A stretch of DNA of 64,000 nt from Saccharopolyspora soli (lineage in GTDB: Bacteria > Actinomycetota > Actinomycetes > Mycobacteriales > Pseudonocardiaceae). Under the pieces are notes generated by a model. That model was not told the DNA's origin. It saw only the letters and a program-made list of their open reading frames with translations, and did not search any database. The stretch's first letter is position 1; every line of letters begins with the position of its first letter. This document shows positions 34,810 to 43,988 of the stretch, piece by piece. The DNA is taken from positions 1-64,000 of the forward strand of contig NZ_JALBWV010000032.1 of NCBI RefSeq assembly GCF_022678645.1. Reading direction: 5' to 3'. The translations under genes and the position numbers were made by a program.

Positions 34810-35748
34810 TCAGTCGCTGACGCGCAGCAGTCCTTCTTGGACGACTGTCGCCACCAGGCTGCCGTCGCGGGCGAAGAACCGGCCGGTGGCCAGGCCCCGC
34901 GCGCCGGAGGCGCTCGGTGAGGCGCAGTCGTAGAGCAGCCACTCGTCGGCGCGGAAGCGGCGGTGGAACCACATCGCGTGGTCCAGGCTCGCGCCGCTGA
35001 CCTTGTCCAGGCCCCAGTACACGCCGTGCCGCGCCAGCACCGCGTCGAGCAGCGTCATGTCGGAAGCGAACGCCGCGATGCACACGTGCAGCAGGTCGTC
35101 GTCGGGCAGCACGCCGTCGGCGCGCATCCACACCTGGCTGCGGGCCTCCCGCGGACCGCGCTCGCGGCTCACCCACGGCGGTTCGGTCACGTATCGCACG
35201 TCGATCGGCCGCGGCTGGGCCCGCCCCAGCTTCTCGACCAGCGGACCGATCTGTTCGCCGAAGGTCGGCAACGTCTCCGGATCCGGCACCGCGGGCATCG
35301 GCTCGGCGTGGTCGATGCCTTCTTCTTCGATCTGGAAGGACGCCGACAGCGAGAAGATCGCCTTGCCGCGCTGCACCGCGACGACGCGGCGAGTGGTGAA
35401 CGAGCGGCCGTCGCGGGTGCGGTCGACCTCGTAGACGATCGGAATGCTCGGGTCGCCGGGCCGGATGAAGTAGGCGTGCAGCGAATGCACCCGCCGCTCC
35501 GGCGGCACCGTGCGACCGGCGGCGACCAGTGCTTGACCAGCGACCTGACCGCCGAAGACGCGCACCGGCGAGGAAGCCGGGCTGACACCGCGGAAGATGT
35601 TCTCCTCGATGCGCTCCAGGTCCAACAGGGCGACCAGGCTGTCCAGCACCGGCTGGCCGTGCGGCATGCCGTTGACGTCCAGCGGAACCGCGTCCTGCAG
35701 ACGGGTGCCGGCCGGATCGGCAGCCGCGGCTCGGGCCGCTTCGGTCAC
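34810..35748 (-). CDS. tesB: acyl-CoA thioesterase II
   Basis: 312 residues, complete double hot-dog TesB. FRGVSPASSPVRVFGGQVAG, VHSLHAYFIRPGDPSIPIVY, RSFTTRRVVAVQRGKAIFSL, FASDMTLLDAVL, SLDHAMWFHRRFRADEWLLY and GRFFARDGSLVATVVQEGLL are all present, with the catalytic Asp in ASDMTLLD. It hydrolyses medium- and long-chain acyl-CoA. It lies 76 bases after pyk on the same strand; this pyk-tesB order is conserved in many actinobacteria. A second copy is cut by the window start. Confidence 0.95.
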   Translation of the reverse strand: MTEAARAAAADPAGTRLQDAVPLDVNGMPHGQPVLDSLVALLDLERIEENIFRGVSPASSPVRVFGGQVAGQALVAAGRTVPPERRVHSLHAYFIRPGDPSIPIVYEVDRTRDGRSFTTRRVVAVQRGKAIFSLSASFQIEEEGIDHAEPMPAVPDPETLPTFGEQIGPLVEKLGRAQPRPIDVRYVTEPPWVSRERGPREARSQVWMRADGVLPDDDLLHVCIAAFASDMTLLDAVLARHGVYWGLDKVSGASLDHAMWFHRRFRADEWLLYDCASPSASGARGLATGRFFARDGSLVATVVQEGLLRVSD

Positions 35749-35824
35749 TGCTCGCTCCTAGTGCTCTCGCGTCCGCCCGGTTGCCGGACGGGAGCGCCGG
35801 GTGGCTCCCGTCCGAGTACGCGGA

Positions 35825-37246
35825 TCAGACGTGGTCTTCCTCGCCCAGTCGATGCACGCGGATGAGGTTGGTCGAACCGACCGTGCCAGGCGGCGAACCC
35901 GCGACGACGACGACCATGTCGCCGCGCTGCGACCGGCCCAGGGACAGCATCGCCTGGTCCACCTGCCGCACCATCTGGTCGGTCGTGTCGACTCTAGGCA
36001 CCAGGAACGTCTCCGTCCCCCAAGTGAGAGCCAACTGACTCCGGACGGATTCCTCCGGGGTGAACGCCAGCAGCGGCAGCCTGGTGTGCAACCGGGCCAG
36101 TCGGCGCACGGTGTCGCCGGACTGCGTGAAGGCCACCAGGGCCTTGGCGTTGAGCCGTTCACCGATGTCGCGCGCCGCGTAGGAGATGACGCCGCGCTTG
36201 GTGCGTGGGACGTGGCTCAGCGGCGGCGGCGCGGCCGAACCGGCCTCGACCGCTTCGACGATCCGCGCCATGGTCTGCACGGTTTCGATCGGGTAGCGGC
36301 CCACGCTGGTCTCGCCGGAGAGCATCACCGCGTCGGTGCCGTCCAGCACCGCGTTGGCGACGTCGGAGGTCTCGGCACGCGTCGGACGGGAGTTGTTGAT
36401 CATGGAGTCGAGCATCTGGGTGGCGACGATGACCGGCTTCGCGTTCTCCCGCGCGATCCGGATCGCCTTCTTCTGCACCAGCGGCACGTGCTCCAACGGC
36501 AACTCGACGCCGAGGTCACCGCGGGCGACCATGACGCCGTCGAAGGCCAGCACGATGGCCTCCAGGTTGTCGACCGCTTCCGGCTTCTCCAGCTTGGCGA
36601 TCACCGGAATGCGTCGGCCGACCTTGTCCATGACCTGGTGCACCAGGTCGATGTCGGCCGGGCTGCGCACGAACGACAGCGCGATGAAGTCCACGCCCAG
36701 CTCCAGCGCGAACTCCAGGTCCTCGATGTCCTTCTCGGACATCGCGGGCACCGAAACGTCCATGCCCGGCAACGAAATTCCCTTGTGATCCGAGACCGGA
36801 CCGCCCTCGGTCACCTCGCAGATGACGTCGTTGTCCTCGACGCCGGTCACAGTCAGCCCCACCTTGCCGTCGTCGACCAGCAGTCGGTCGCCGATCTTGG
36901 CGTCGTTGGCGAGGCCCTTGTAGGTGGTGGACACCCGGTCATGGGTGCCTTGGATGTCGTCGACCGTGATGCGCACGGTGTCACCGGTCCGCCACTCCAC
37001 CGGCCCGGCGGCGAAGCTGCCGAGGCGGATCTTCGGCCCCTGCAGGTCACCGAGGATGCCGACGGCGCGGCCGGACTCCTTGGCCGCGGCCCGGACCAGG
37101 TCGTAGACCTGCTGGTGATCCGCGTGGCTGCCGTGGCTGAAGTTCAGCCGGGCGACGTCCATCCCGCTGCTGACGAGCTCGGCCACCTTCTCCGGTGTGG
37201 CGGTGGCTGGGCCCATGGTACAAACGATCTTGGCTCGTCGACTCAC
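35825..37246 (-). CDS. pyk: pyruvate kinase
   Basis: 473 residues from GTG 37246, the usual length; a longer open frame adds an unlikely N-terminus. SRRAKIVCTMGPATATPEKV opens the barrel, then LNFSHGSHADHQQVYDLVR, LGDLQGPKIRLG, VIAKLEKPEAVDNLEAIVLA with the catalytic Lys, VMVARGDLGVELPLEHVP and ATQMLDSMINNSRPTRAETS. It makes pyruvate and ATP from phosphoenolpyruvate. No strong binding site precedes the GTG. Confidence 0.96.
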   Translation of the reverse strand: MSRRAKIVCTMGPATATPEKVAELVSSGMDVARLNFSHGSHADHQQVYDLVRAAAKESGRAVGILGDLQGPKIRLGSFAAGPVEWRTGDTVRITVDDIQGTHDRVSTTYKGLANDAKIGDRLLVDDGKVGLTVTGVEDNDVICEVTEGGPVSDHKGISLPGMDVSVPAMSEKDIEDLEFALELGVDFIALSFVRSPADIDLVHQVMDKVGRRIPVIAKLEKPEAVDNLEAIVLAFDGVMVARGDLGVELPLEHVPLVQKKAIRIARENAKPVIVATQMLDSMINNSRPTRAETSDVANAVLDGTDAVMLSGETSVGRYPIETVQTMARIVEAVEAGSAAPPPLSHVPRTKRGVISYAARDIGERLNAKALVAFTQSGDTVRRLARLHTRLPLLAFTPEESVRSQLALTWGTETFLVPRVDTTDQMVRQVDQAMLSLGRSQRGDMVVVVAGSPPGTVGSTNLIRVHRLGEEDHV

Positions 37247-37320
37247 GTTGTGCCAGCGTAGTCTGTTGACCCGCGCCCGCAGCACGCAGCCATGCCTGTC
37301 GACGCCGATCGGGGAGATCG

Positions 37321-37665
37321 TTGCTGGATCATTACAGAACTCACCTCTCCCGAGCGCCATTCGTGATCGCGGGGCTGGCGAGCCTGGTCATCCTGTTCAC
37401 CCCGGAATCGGGCGTACCGACCGCGCCGCCGGGCACCGACAAGGTGGTGCACTTCGTGCTTTTCGCGGCGCTGGCCAGCACCGGCCGGATCGCCGGATTC
37501 CCCACCGCGCGACTGCTGCCCGCGCTGGTCGGCTACGCGGCGGTGTCGGAGGTGCTGCAAGGATTGCTGCCGCTCGGCCGGAGCTGCGAGATCGCCGACG
37601 GACTGGTCGACGTGGCGGGCGCAGCGGTCGGCTGGGCAATAGTCACGGCCGCGCGGCGGCTCTGA
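37321..37665 (+). CDS. VanZ-family membrane protein
   Basis: 114 residues starting with TTG at 37321, which has GGAG six bases upstream. Four hydrophobic segments. GTDKVVHFVLFAALASTGRI and SEVLQGLLPLGRSCEIADGL then VDVAGAAVGWAIV are the VanZ-like pattern (H in the second span, Q..R..e.aD). Function of short VanZ proteins outside teicoplanin resistance is unknown. Divergent from pyk. Confidence 0.75.
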   Translation: MLDHYRTHLSRAPFVIAGLASLVILFTPESGVPTAPPGTDKVVHFVLFAALASTGRIAGFPTARLLPALVGYAAVSEVLQGLLPLGRSCEIADGLVDVAGAAVGWAIVTAARRL

Positions 37666-37667
37666 GC

Positions 37668-38333
37668 TCAGCGGCGTTTCTTCTCCGCGACGCCGATGTG
37701 GTCGGCGCACCACTGGTTCAGTTCACGCACCGCGCTCCACGCCTGCCGAACCCGGTCCAGGCAGGCGCGCTCGTACAGGATGTCGTCGGACGGCCACCTG
37801 CGGAACGCGTAGAGCGTGCGGTGCCTCAACAGGTCCAACCGGGGATGGTCGGGGGCGACGCCGCGCGGACGACTCTTCAGCGTCTCCCCCGCGATCTCCC
37901 AACCGGAATCGACCAGCGCGCCGAGCAGCTTCTCCAGCCGCGCGCCGTGGATGTCGGTGTCCACCGCGGCGCGGAAGCGGGCGAGTTGGTCGGCTTCGGC
38001 GTGGTAGCAGCCGCCAGCGGCGAGCATCCCGTCCGCGCCGATCTCGACGTAGTAAGCGCCGCCGCCGCGACCCTGCTCGATCACCGCGCCGCAGTGCGTC
38101 TTGTACGGCGACTTGTCCCGGCTGAACCGCACATCCCGATACGGCCGGAACACCTTGCCCTTGCCGAAACCCGGCGCGAACTCCGGTTCCAGTTCGGCGA
38201 GCAACGCCTCCATCGGCGCGCGCACGTGCTCGCGGTAGATGGCGAGGTTGTCGTTCCAGTACGCCTTGGAGTTGTCCGCCTGGAGCCCGTCGAAGAACTC
38301 CAACGCCCCGTCACCGAAACCCTCGAACCGCAC
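37668..38333 (-). CDS. DUF2461-domain protein
   Basis: 221 residues. FEGFGDGALEFFDGLQADNS, FRPYRDVRFSRDKSPYKTHC, GGGAYYVEIGADGMLAAGG and LKSRPRGVAPDHPRLDLLRH match DUF2461 (TIGR02453) proteins throughout. Function unknown; no domain suggests a reaction. It converges with vanZ two bases apart. Confidence 0.9.
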   Translation of the reverse strand: MRFEGFGDGALEFFDGLQADNSKAYWNDNLAIYREHVRAPMEALLAELEPEFAPGFGKGKVFRPYRDVRFSRDKSPYKTHCGAVIEQGRGGGAYYVEIGADGMLAAGGCYHAEADQLARFRAAVDTDIHGARLEKLLGALVDSGWEIAGETLKSRPRGVAPDHPRLDLLRHRTLYAFRRWPSDDILYERACLDRVRQAWSAVRELNQWCADHIGVAEKKRR

Positions 38334-38390
38334 CGGATCAGCTTACGAGTCGACTGACCACGCCGCGTCGGCCGCCGTCGCGGCCAGCGA

Positions 38391-39167
38391 TCACGACCAG
38401 TCCAGCAGGCGGGCCGGGTTCTCCCGCAGCACCCTCGCGAACCGGGCACCCAGCAGCGCCTGGGCCCAGGAGAGGAGTTCGCCGAAGCTGCGGTCCCGCT
38501 CGTGCTGCGTCCAGGGCCAGTCGCTGCCCCACAGCAGGCGGTCCGCGCCGACGGTGTCCGCCAGTTCCGCTGCGGCCGCGCTGGCCTGGCCGCTCGGGCT
38601 GCGGTAGGGCGCGGAGACCTTGACCCAGACGTGCTCGTGGGCGGCCAGTTCCCGGACCGCGCGCCGACCGGGGTCGGTCGCGCATCGCGGCAAGCCGACG
38701 TGGTCGATCACCACCGGACCCGGCCAGTCCCGCAGCGCGGGGGCCAGCTGGACCCACTGCGGTCCGCGCGCTTGGAACTCCAGGTGCACGCCCAGTTTCG
38801 CCATCCGATCGGCGAAGGGCTCCCACGCGGCCAGGTCCGGCACCTGCGCTCCGATCAGGTTCAGCCGGATGCCGCGCACCCCGACCGCGTGCAACCGGTC
38901 GAGCCCGGCGAGGTCGAGTTCGGCCGGGTCAACCACCACCACGGCCCGCAACCGCTCCGGGCGCCGCGCCGCGCAGTCCAGCAGGAAGGTGTTGTCGGTA
39001 CCCAGGAAGCTCGGCTGCACCAGGACTGCGCGCCCGATGTCGTGGCGGTCCAGCTCGGCCAGGTAGTCGGCCAGGCGCGCGTCGTAGTCCGGCGCGTACC
39101 GGCGGTTCGCCGCCAGCGGCAGGCCGCGGTGGAAGACGTGGGCGTGGGTGTCGACGGAGGTGTGCAC
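38391..39167 (-). CDS. amidohydrolase-2 family metal-dependent hydrolase
   Basis: 258 residues, TIM barrel. VDTHAHVFHRG supplies the HxH metal ligands, VVIDHVGLPRCATDPG the barrel His, and LLWGSDWPWTQHERD the last Asp. It resembles 2-pyrone-4,6-dicarboxylate lactonase and related enzymes acting on lactones or cyclic carboxylates. It is divergent from a GntR regulator and a MatC-type carboxylate transporter, which suggests a small pathway for an organic acid. Substrate unknown. Confidence 0.88.
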   Translation of the reverse strand: MHTSVDTHAHVFHRGLPLAANRRYAPDYDARLADYLAELDRHDIGRAVLVQPSFLGTDNTFLLDCAARRPERLRAVVVVDPAELDLAGLDRLHAVGVRGIRLNLIGAQVPDLAAWEPFADRMAKLGVHLEFQARGPQWVQLAPALRDWPGPVVIDHVGLPRCATDPGRRAVRELAAHEHVWVKVSAPYRSPSGQASAAAAELADTVGADRLLWGSDWPWTQHERDRSFGELLSWAQALLGARFARVLRENPARLLDWS

Positions 39168-39228
39168 CGCTCCACTTTAAACCTTCATAGGACTAGACGA
39201 CTGAAGCAAAAGAAGTCATGATGCCCGC

Positions 39229-39984
39229 ATGACATCGCCGTCCGCGAAAGCCGCACGCGAAGCGCTCGCCGCCCTGGACCCGCGGTTACCGCTGCACGCC
39301 CGACTTCGAGAGGCGCTCACCGAGCGCCTGCGCGGCGGCGAGTGGTCTCCCACCGAACCACTGCCCGCCGAGGCCGAACTCGCCCAGGACTACCGGGTTT
39401 CGCTGGGCACCATGCGGCGGGTGCTGACCGATCTGGTCGACGAGGGACTGCTGGAGCGCCGCCAGGGCAACGGCACCTACCTGCGCCGGATGCAGGCGCA
39501 GAACTCGCTGTTCCGCTTCTTCCGCCACTACCGGCAGGGCGACCAGGTGCCCGCCAGCCGGATCCTCGCCCGCGAGACCGAGCCCGCTCCCGCCGACGTG
39601 GCGCGCGCCCTCGGCAAGCGCGCCGGGGCGCGGGCCCTGCGGCTGCACCGCGTGCGGCTCTACGACGGCGAACCGTTCCTCGCCGAGGACATCTGGTTGC
39701 CGCTGCCGACCTTCGCTCCGCTCCGCGACGTGGGCTTGGACGAGATCGGCGACCTGCTCTACCCGGTTTACGAGCGGTTGTGCGGGCAGGTCGTGGGTGC
39801 CGCCGACGAGGAACTGTGGGTGGAACTCGCCGACGACCCGGTCGCCGAACTGCTCGGCTGCTCGCCCGGCGAACCGGTGGTGGTCGTCGAACGCGTGGCC
39901 CGGACCCACTCCGGCACCCCCGTCGAGGTGCGCCGGTCCCGAGGTCTGGCCAGCACGTTCCGGTACCGCGTCGAGATCCGCTGA
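39229..39984 (+). CDS. GntR/HutC-family regulator with UTRA domain
   Basis: 251 residues. The winged helix is LPLHARLREALTERLRGGEW then LPAEAELAQDYRVSLGTMRR and LLERRQGNGTYL. The UTRA domain follows (RALRLHRVRLYDGEPFLAED .. VVVVERVARTHSGTPVEVRR). It lies between the divergent amidohydrolase and the downstream transporter and probably controls both. The 61-base divergent spacer contains GGACTAGACGACT, a possible operator with TAGAC elements typical for this subfamily. Confidence 0.9.
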   Translation: MTSPSAKAAREALAALDPRLPLHARLREALTERLRGGEWSPTEPLPAEAELAQDYRVSLGTMRRVLTDLVDEGLLERRQGNGTYLRRMQAQNSLFRFFRHYRQGDQVPASRILARETEPAPADVARALGKRAGARALRLHRVRLYDGEPFLAEDIWLPLPTFAPLRDVGLDEIGDLLYPVYERLCGQVVGAADEELWVELADDPVAELLGCSPGEPVVVVERVARTHSGTPVEVRRSRGLASTFRYRVEIR

Positions 39985-40032
39985 CCCGGCGGGTACCGCC
40001 GCAACGCCCAGATCGAGGGAAGGTTCTGCACC

Positions 40033-41301
40033 ATGCCCGCTGAATTGCTGTCCGTGCTCGTGCTGGTCGCGGTCTTCGCGCTGGCCATGTGGCGTCCGGT
40101 GAACATGGGCGCGGTAGCGCTCGTCGCGGCTTTCGCGCTCGGCACCACCTACTTCGGGTTGGACACCGACGATGTGGCCAAGGGCTTTCCCGGCTCGCTG
40201 CTGGTGACCCTGGTCGGCGTCACGTGGCTGTTCGCCATCGCCAAGCGCAACGGCACGGTGGATCGAATCGTCGGCCGCTCGGTGCAGGCGGTCGGCGGCC
40301 GGGTCGTGCTGGTGCCGTGGGTGCTGTTCCTGCTGGCGGCCGTGATCACCGGCTCGGGCGCGGTCAGCGCGGCGACCAACGCGATCCTGGCGCCGGTCGG
40401 GCTGGCGTTCGCCCAGCGCTACCGCATCCACCCGATGCTGGTGGGCCTGTCCATCCTCAACGGCACGAACGCCGGTGGTTTCTCCCCGATCAGCGTCTAC
40501 TTCAGCATCGTCAACGGCGTGCTGGTGCGCAGCGGCGTGCACGTGAACGCAGGCGGGGTCTTCCTGGCGACGTTCCTGTTCAACCTGGTGCTGAACCTCG
40601 CCGCGTTCACCCTCTTCGGCGGTTGGAAGCTGATCGGGCGGGGCAAGGCGCAACCTGCGGAGGCCGAACCAGCGGACGCTCCGGGGGCTGCCGCGCGGGG
40701 CTGGACCGGCGCGCAAGTGCTGACCATCGCGCTGCTGGTGCTGCTCGTCATCGGGGCGCTCGGGTTCGACCTCGACGTCGGGTTCGGCGCGCTGGCCGTG
40801 GCCGTGATCCTCACGGTGATCTTCCCGCGGCAGAGCAAGGACGCCGCCGGGGAGATCGGCTGGAGCGTCGTGCTGCTGATCGGCGGCATCGTGACCTACG
40901 TGACGATGCTGCAGAACGTCGGTGTGGTGGACAGCCTCGGTGGCTCGATCGCGGGCATCAGCCAGCCGCTGCTGGCCGCGCTGCTGATCTTGCTGGTGGG
41001 CGGGCTGGTGTCGGCGTTCGCCTCCACGAATGCGATGTTCGGCGCGTTGGTGCCGCTGGCCGTGCCGTTCATGGCGTCCGGCGACATCGGGGTGTTCGGT
41101 TTCGTCACCGCGCTGTGCGTCGCGGCGTCGGCGGTGGACTCCAGCCCGTTCTCCACCGGCGGCGCGCTGGTGGTCGCCAACACCGAGGAGTCCAAGCGCA
41201 CCCAGACCTTCCGCAGCCTGCTGGCCTGGGGCATGTCGATGATCGGAGTCGCGCCGCTGGCCGCCTGGCTGGCCTTCCTGGTCATCCCCGGTCTGGGGTG
41301 A
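40033..41301 (+). CDS. SLC13/MatC-type dicarboxylate transporter
   Basis: 422 residues, about 11 spans. The N-terminus matches the MatC_N domain: ALAMWRPVNMGAVALVAAFA, KGFPGSLLVTLVGVTWLFAI and AKRNGTVDRIV. A second half typical of the ion-transporter superfamily follows (FASTNAMFGALVPLAVPFMA; AVDSSPFSTGGALVVAN). MatC carries malonate in rhizobia, so a C3-C4 dicarboxylate is likely. It follows the GntR gene by 48 bases and is probably co-transcribed with it. Confidence 0.87.
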   Translation: MPAELLSVLVLVAVFALAMWRPVNMGAVALVAAFALGTTYFGLDTDDVAKGFPGSLLVTLVGVTWLFAIAKRNGTVDRIVGRSVQAVGGRVVLVPWVLFLLAAVITGSGAVSAATNAILAPVGLAFAQRYRIHPMLVGLSILNGTNAGGFSPISVYFSIVNGVLVRSGVHVNAGGVFLATFLFNLVLNLAAFTLFGGWKLIGRGKAQPAEAEPADAPGAAARGWTGAQVLTIALLVLLVIGALGFDLDVGFGALAVAVILTVIFPRQSKDAAGEIGWSVVLLIGGIVTYVTMLQNVGVVDSLGGSIAGISQPLLAALLILLVGGLVSAFASTNAMFGALVPLAVPFMASGDIGVFGFVTALCVAASAVDSSPFSTGGALVVANTEESKRTQTFRSLLAWGMSMIGVAPLAAWLAFLVIPGLG

Positions 41302-41517
41302 GCAGCATCGGTGACTCGGCGTAGTGGAACGTATCGGCTGCGCCAGGAGGCCGCCGGGCCGAAGACCGCACCATCGTGTTGTTCGTCGCCGACTTTCCAG
41401 GGCCGCAGAATCTACGGACCGTGCTCGCCAGTCACACAGTTCACTCTTATGGGTGATGGGGCATCGGTTGGCACAAGATCCCAGGTCAGGCCCTGAATGG
41501 CGGGTTAAGCTCGTGGC

Positions 41518-43872
41518 GTGGTCTCCACTGCGCGAGCCCGTGTGCGGGAGCCAGCGGGCAACCTCCCGGCCGACGTCACGAGCTTCGTCGGTCGACGTCG
41601 CGAGATCACCCTCACCAAACGCCTGCTGGCCGAATCGCGGGTGGTGACCCTCACCGGCCCAGGCGGTGTCGGCAAGACCCGGCTGGCGATCCGGGTCGCG
41701 AGCAACATGCGCCGTTCCTTCCGGGACAAGGCCCGCTGCGTCGAGTTGGAGGACGTGCGGGACGGCTCGGTGGTGGTCGACACGGTCATCGAGCAGCTGG
41801 GCATCGGCGGTCCGTCGGCCGGGGAGGACATCGACACCGTCATCGAGCAGCTCAAGAACCGCGAGATGCTGCTGTTGCTGGACAACTGCGAGCACGTGGT
41901 CGAGGACGTCGCGCTGCTGGTGGACGCGGTGGTGCGGTGGTGCCCCGGCGTGCGGGTGCTGGCCACCAGTCGCCAGTCCCTCGGCGTTGCCGGGGAGGCG
42001 ACCATGGTCGTGCCGCCGTTGCAGGTCCCCGACATCGAAAACCTGCCACCGCCGGAGGCTTACGAGCAGTTCTCCTCGGTCCGGCTGTTCGTCGAGCGGG
42101 CCAAGGCCGCGATTCCCGAGTTCGAGGTCACCGCCGAGAACGCCACCGCGCTGATGCGGCTGTGCCACCACCTCGACGGCAACCCGCTGGCGATCGAGCT
42201 GGCGGCGCTGCGACTGCGCTCGCTGTCGCTGCGGCAGTTGGAGGAGCGCTTGGCCGAGCGCTACGACCTGCTCACCGAGGGGCGCAGGGGCGCGCCGGCC
42301 CGGCAGCAGACGCTCCGCGCGCTGATCGACTGGAGCTACGAACTCGCCTCCGACCAGGACCGGCTGACCTGGGCGCGGATGTCGGTGTTCTCCGGCAGCT
42401 TCGACCTGGACGCGGCCGAACACGTGGCCGTCGACGGGCTCTCCGACACCGACGTGCTGAGCGCGATCCACTCGCTGGTGGACAAGTCGGTGCTGATGCG
42501 CGAGGAAGAAGGCGGCGAGGTCCGCTTCCGGTTACCGCACACGCTGCGCGAATACGGCCGGAACAAGCTCGTCGAGTTCGGCGAGCTGGAGGTCGTGCAG
42601 CAGCGGCACTGCGCCTGGTACGCCGACCTCGTCAGCCGGTTCGCCGCGGACTGGATCGGCCCGGACCAGATCGCCTGGATCCACCGGCTGCGCAACGACC
42701 AGGGCAATCTCCGCGTCGCGCTGCGCACTGCCGTCGCGAGCCCGGAAACGGCCGCGACGGCGCTGCGGATCTGCACCGACCTCTGGCAGTACTGGGGCAT
42801 CCGGGGTCTCAACAGCGAGGGCCGCCACTGGCTCGACCAGGCACTGGCCATCGCTCCGCGCGAGGTTCCGGAGCGGGCTCGGGCGCTGCGGGTCAGCGCC
42901 TGGTTCGCCTTGTTGCAGGGCGATCTGGACACCGCGATGCCCATGTCGGAACAGGCTGCGGCGCTGGCCGACCAGCGCGGCGACGACACCGAGAAGGCGT
43001 TCGTGGTGATGGTGCGGGGCATGGCGGCGTTCTTCGTCAACGACACCGCCCGCGCGAGTGCGCTGGCCGAGGAAGCGCTGGGGCAGTTCCGCAAGCGCGA
43101 GGTGCCGGGCGGCGAGATGTTCGCGCTGTTCGGGCTCGGGCTCATCAAGGGCCTGAGCGAGGATCCCGCGACCGGACTGGGCCTGCTGGCGGAATGCATC
43201 CGGCTGACGACGGAGCGCGGCGAGCTGCTCTGGCGCTCCTACGCGTTGTCCGCGTCGGCGCAGATCGAGGTGCGGCGCGGGGATCCGGTGCGGGCCGAGG
43301 CCGCGGCGAAGGAAGCCCTCGACATCCAGCGCCAGCTGGACAACCGGATGGGGATGGCCACCAACGTCGACACCCTCGCCTGGGTGGCGCAGCAGCAAGG
43401 CAAGCACGAGCGCGCCGCGCGGCTGTTCGGCGCGGCCTCGGCGGCCTGGGACGCGGTGCGGGCGGCGCCCGGTTTCTGGGTGAATTTCGCCGCCGACCAC
43501 GACGAACACGAGGCGCAGACCCGAACCACGCTCGGCGCGGCGGCGTTCCAGGAGTCGTTCGACCGCGGCCGCCAGCTGTCGCTGGCGCACACCATCGACT
43601 ACGCGCTGGAAGTGAAGAAGCACGCACGGCCCCGCAGCGAGGACAACGTGCACCCGATGCCGCTGACCCGGCGGGAGCGGCAGATCGCGGAACTGGTCGC
43701 GCAGGGCAACACCAACAAGGAGATCGCCGAGAGCCTGGTGATCGCGCAGCGCACCGTCGAGGGCCACGTGCAGAACATCCTGACCAAGCTCGACTTCTCC
43801 TCCCGCGCGCAGATCGCCGGTTGGGTGGCGGCGCAGAAGACGGGTGACGTGCGCGACCCGGTTCCCGAGTAG
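41518..43872 (+). CDS. large ATP-binding LuxR-family regulator (NB-ARC/TPR/LuxR)
   Basis: 784 residues. N-terminal STAND ATPase: TSFVGRRREITLTKRLLAES, Walker A GPGGVGKTRLAI, Walker B LLLLDNCEHVVEDVALLVDA, LATSRQSLGVAGEATMVVPP and GNPLAIELAALRLRSLSLRQ. Middle: helical repeats (ETAATALRICTDLWQYWGIR .. EHERAARLFGAAS). C-terminal LuxR helix-turn-helix: LTRRERQIAELVAQGNTNKE with TVEGHVQNILTKLDFSSRAQ. The GTG start abuts ttaagctcgtggc. It would sense a ligand through the repeats. Isolated, no obvious target next to it. Confidence 0.92.
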   Translation: MVSTARARVREPAGNLPADVTSFVGRRREITLTKRLLAESRVVTLTGPGGVGKTRLAIRVASNMRRSFRDKARCVELEDVRDGSVVVDTVIEQLGIGGPSAGEDIDTVIEQLKNREMLLLLDNCEHVVEDVALLVDAVVRWCPGVRVLATSRQSLGVAGEATMVVPPLQVPDIENLPPPEAYEQFSSVRLFVERAKAAIPEFEVTAENATALMRLCHHLDGNPLAIELAALRLRSLSLRQLEERLAERYDLLTEGRRGAPARQQTLRALIDWSYELASDQDRLTWARMSVFSGSFDLDAAEHVAVDGLSDTDVLSAIHSLVDKSVLMREEEGGEVRFRLPHTLREYGRNKLVEFGELEVVQQRHCAWYADLVSRFAADWIGPDQIAWIHRLRNDQGNLRVALRTAVASPETAATALRICTDLWQYWGIRGLNSEGRHWLDQALAIAPREVPERARALRVSAWFALLQGDLDTAMPMSEQAAALADQRGDDTEKAFVVMVRGMAAFFVNDTARASALAEEALGQFRKREVPGGEMFALFGLGLIKGLSEDPATGLGLLAECIRLTTERGELLWRSYALSASAQIEVRRGDPVRAEAAAKEALDIQRQLDNRMGMATNVDTLAWVAQQQGKHERAARLFGAASAAWDAVRAAPGFWVNFAADHDEHEAQTRTTLGAAAFQESFDRGRQLSLAHTIDYALEVKKHARPRSEDNVHPMPLTRRERQIAELVAQGNTNKEIAESLVIAQRTVEGHVQNILTKLDFSSRAQIAGWVAAQKTGDVRDPVPE

Positions 43873-43988
43873 CTTCACTTTGTGTAACTAGATCCCCTCG
43901 CATGGTCGCCCATTCGGGGCAATCTAGGTACCTATGTGCGTGCAAACCGCGATGCGGGTACACGCTCCGTGCTGGAGTCTCGGGTCCC

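Noticed and set aside
39286..42471. A 1061-codon minus-strand frame opposite GntR, MatC and LuxR genes
   Set aside because: Low-complexity Gln/His/Arg-rich sequence mirroring three clear genes on the other strand.
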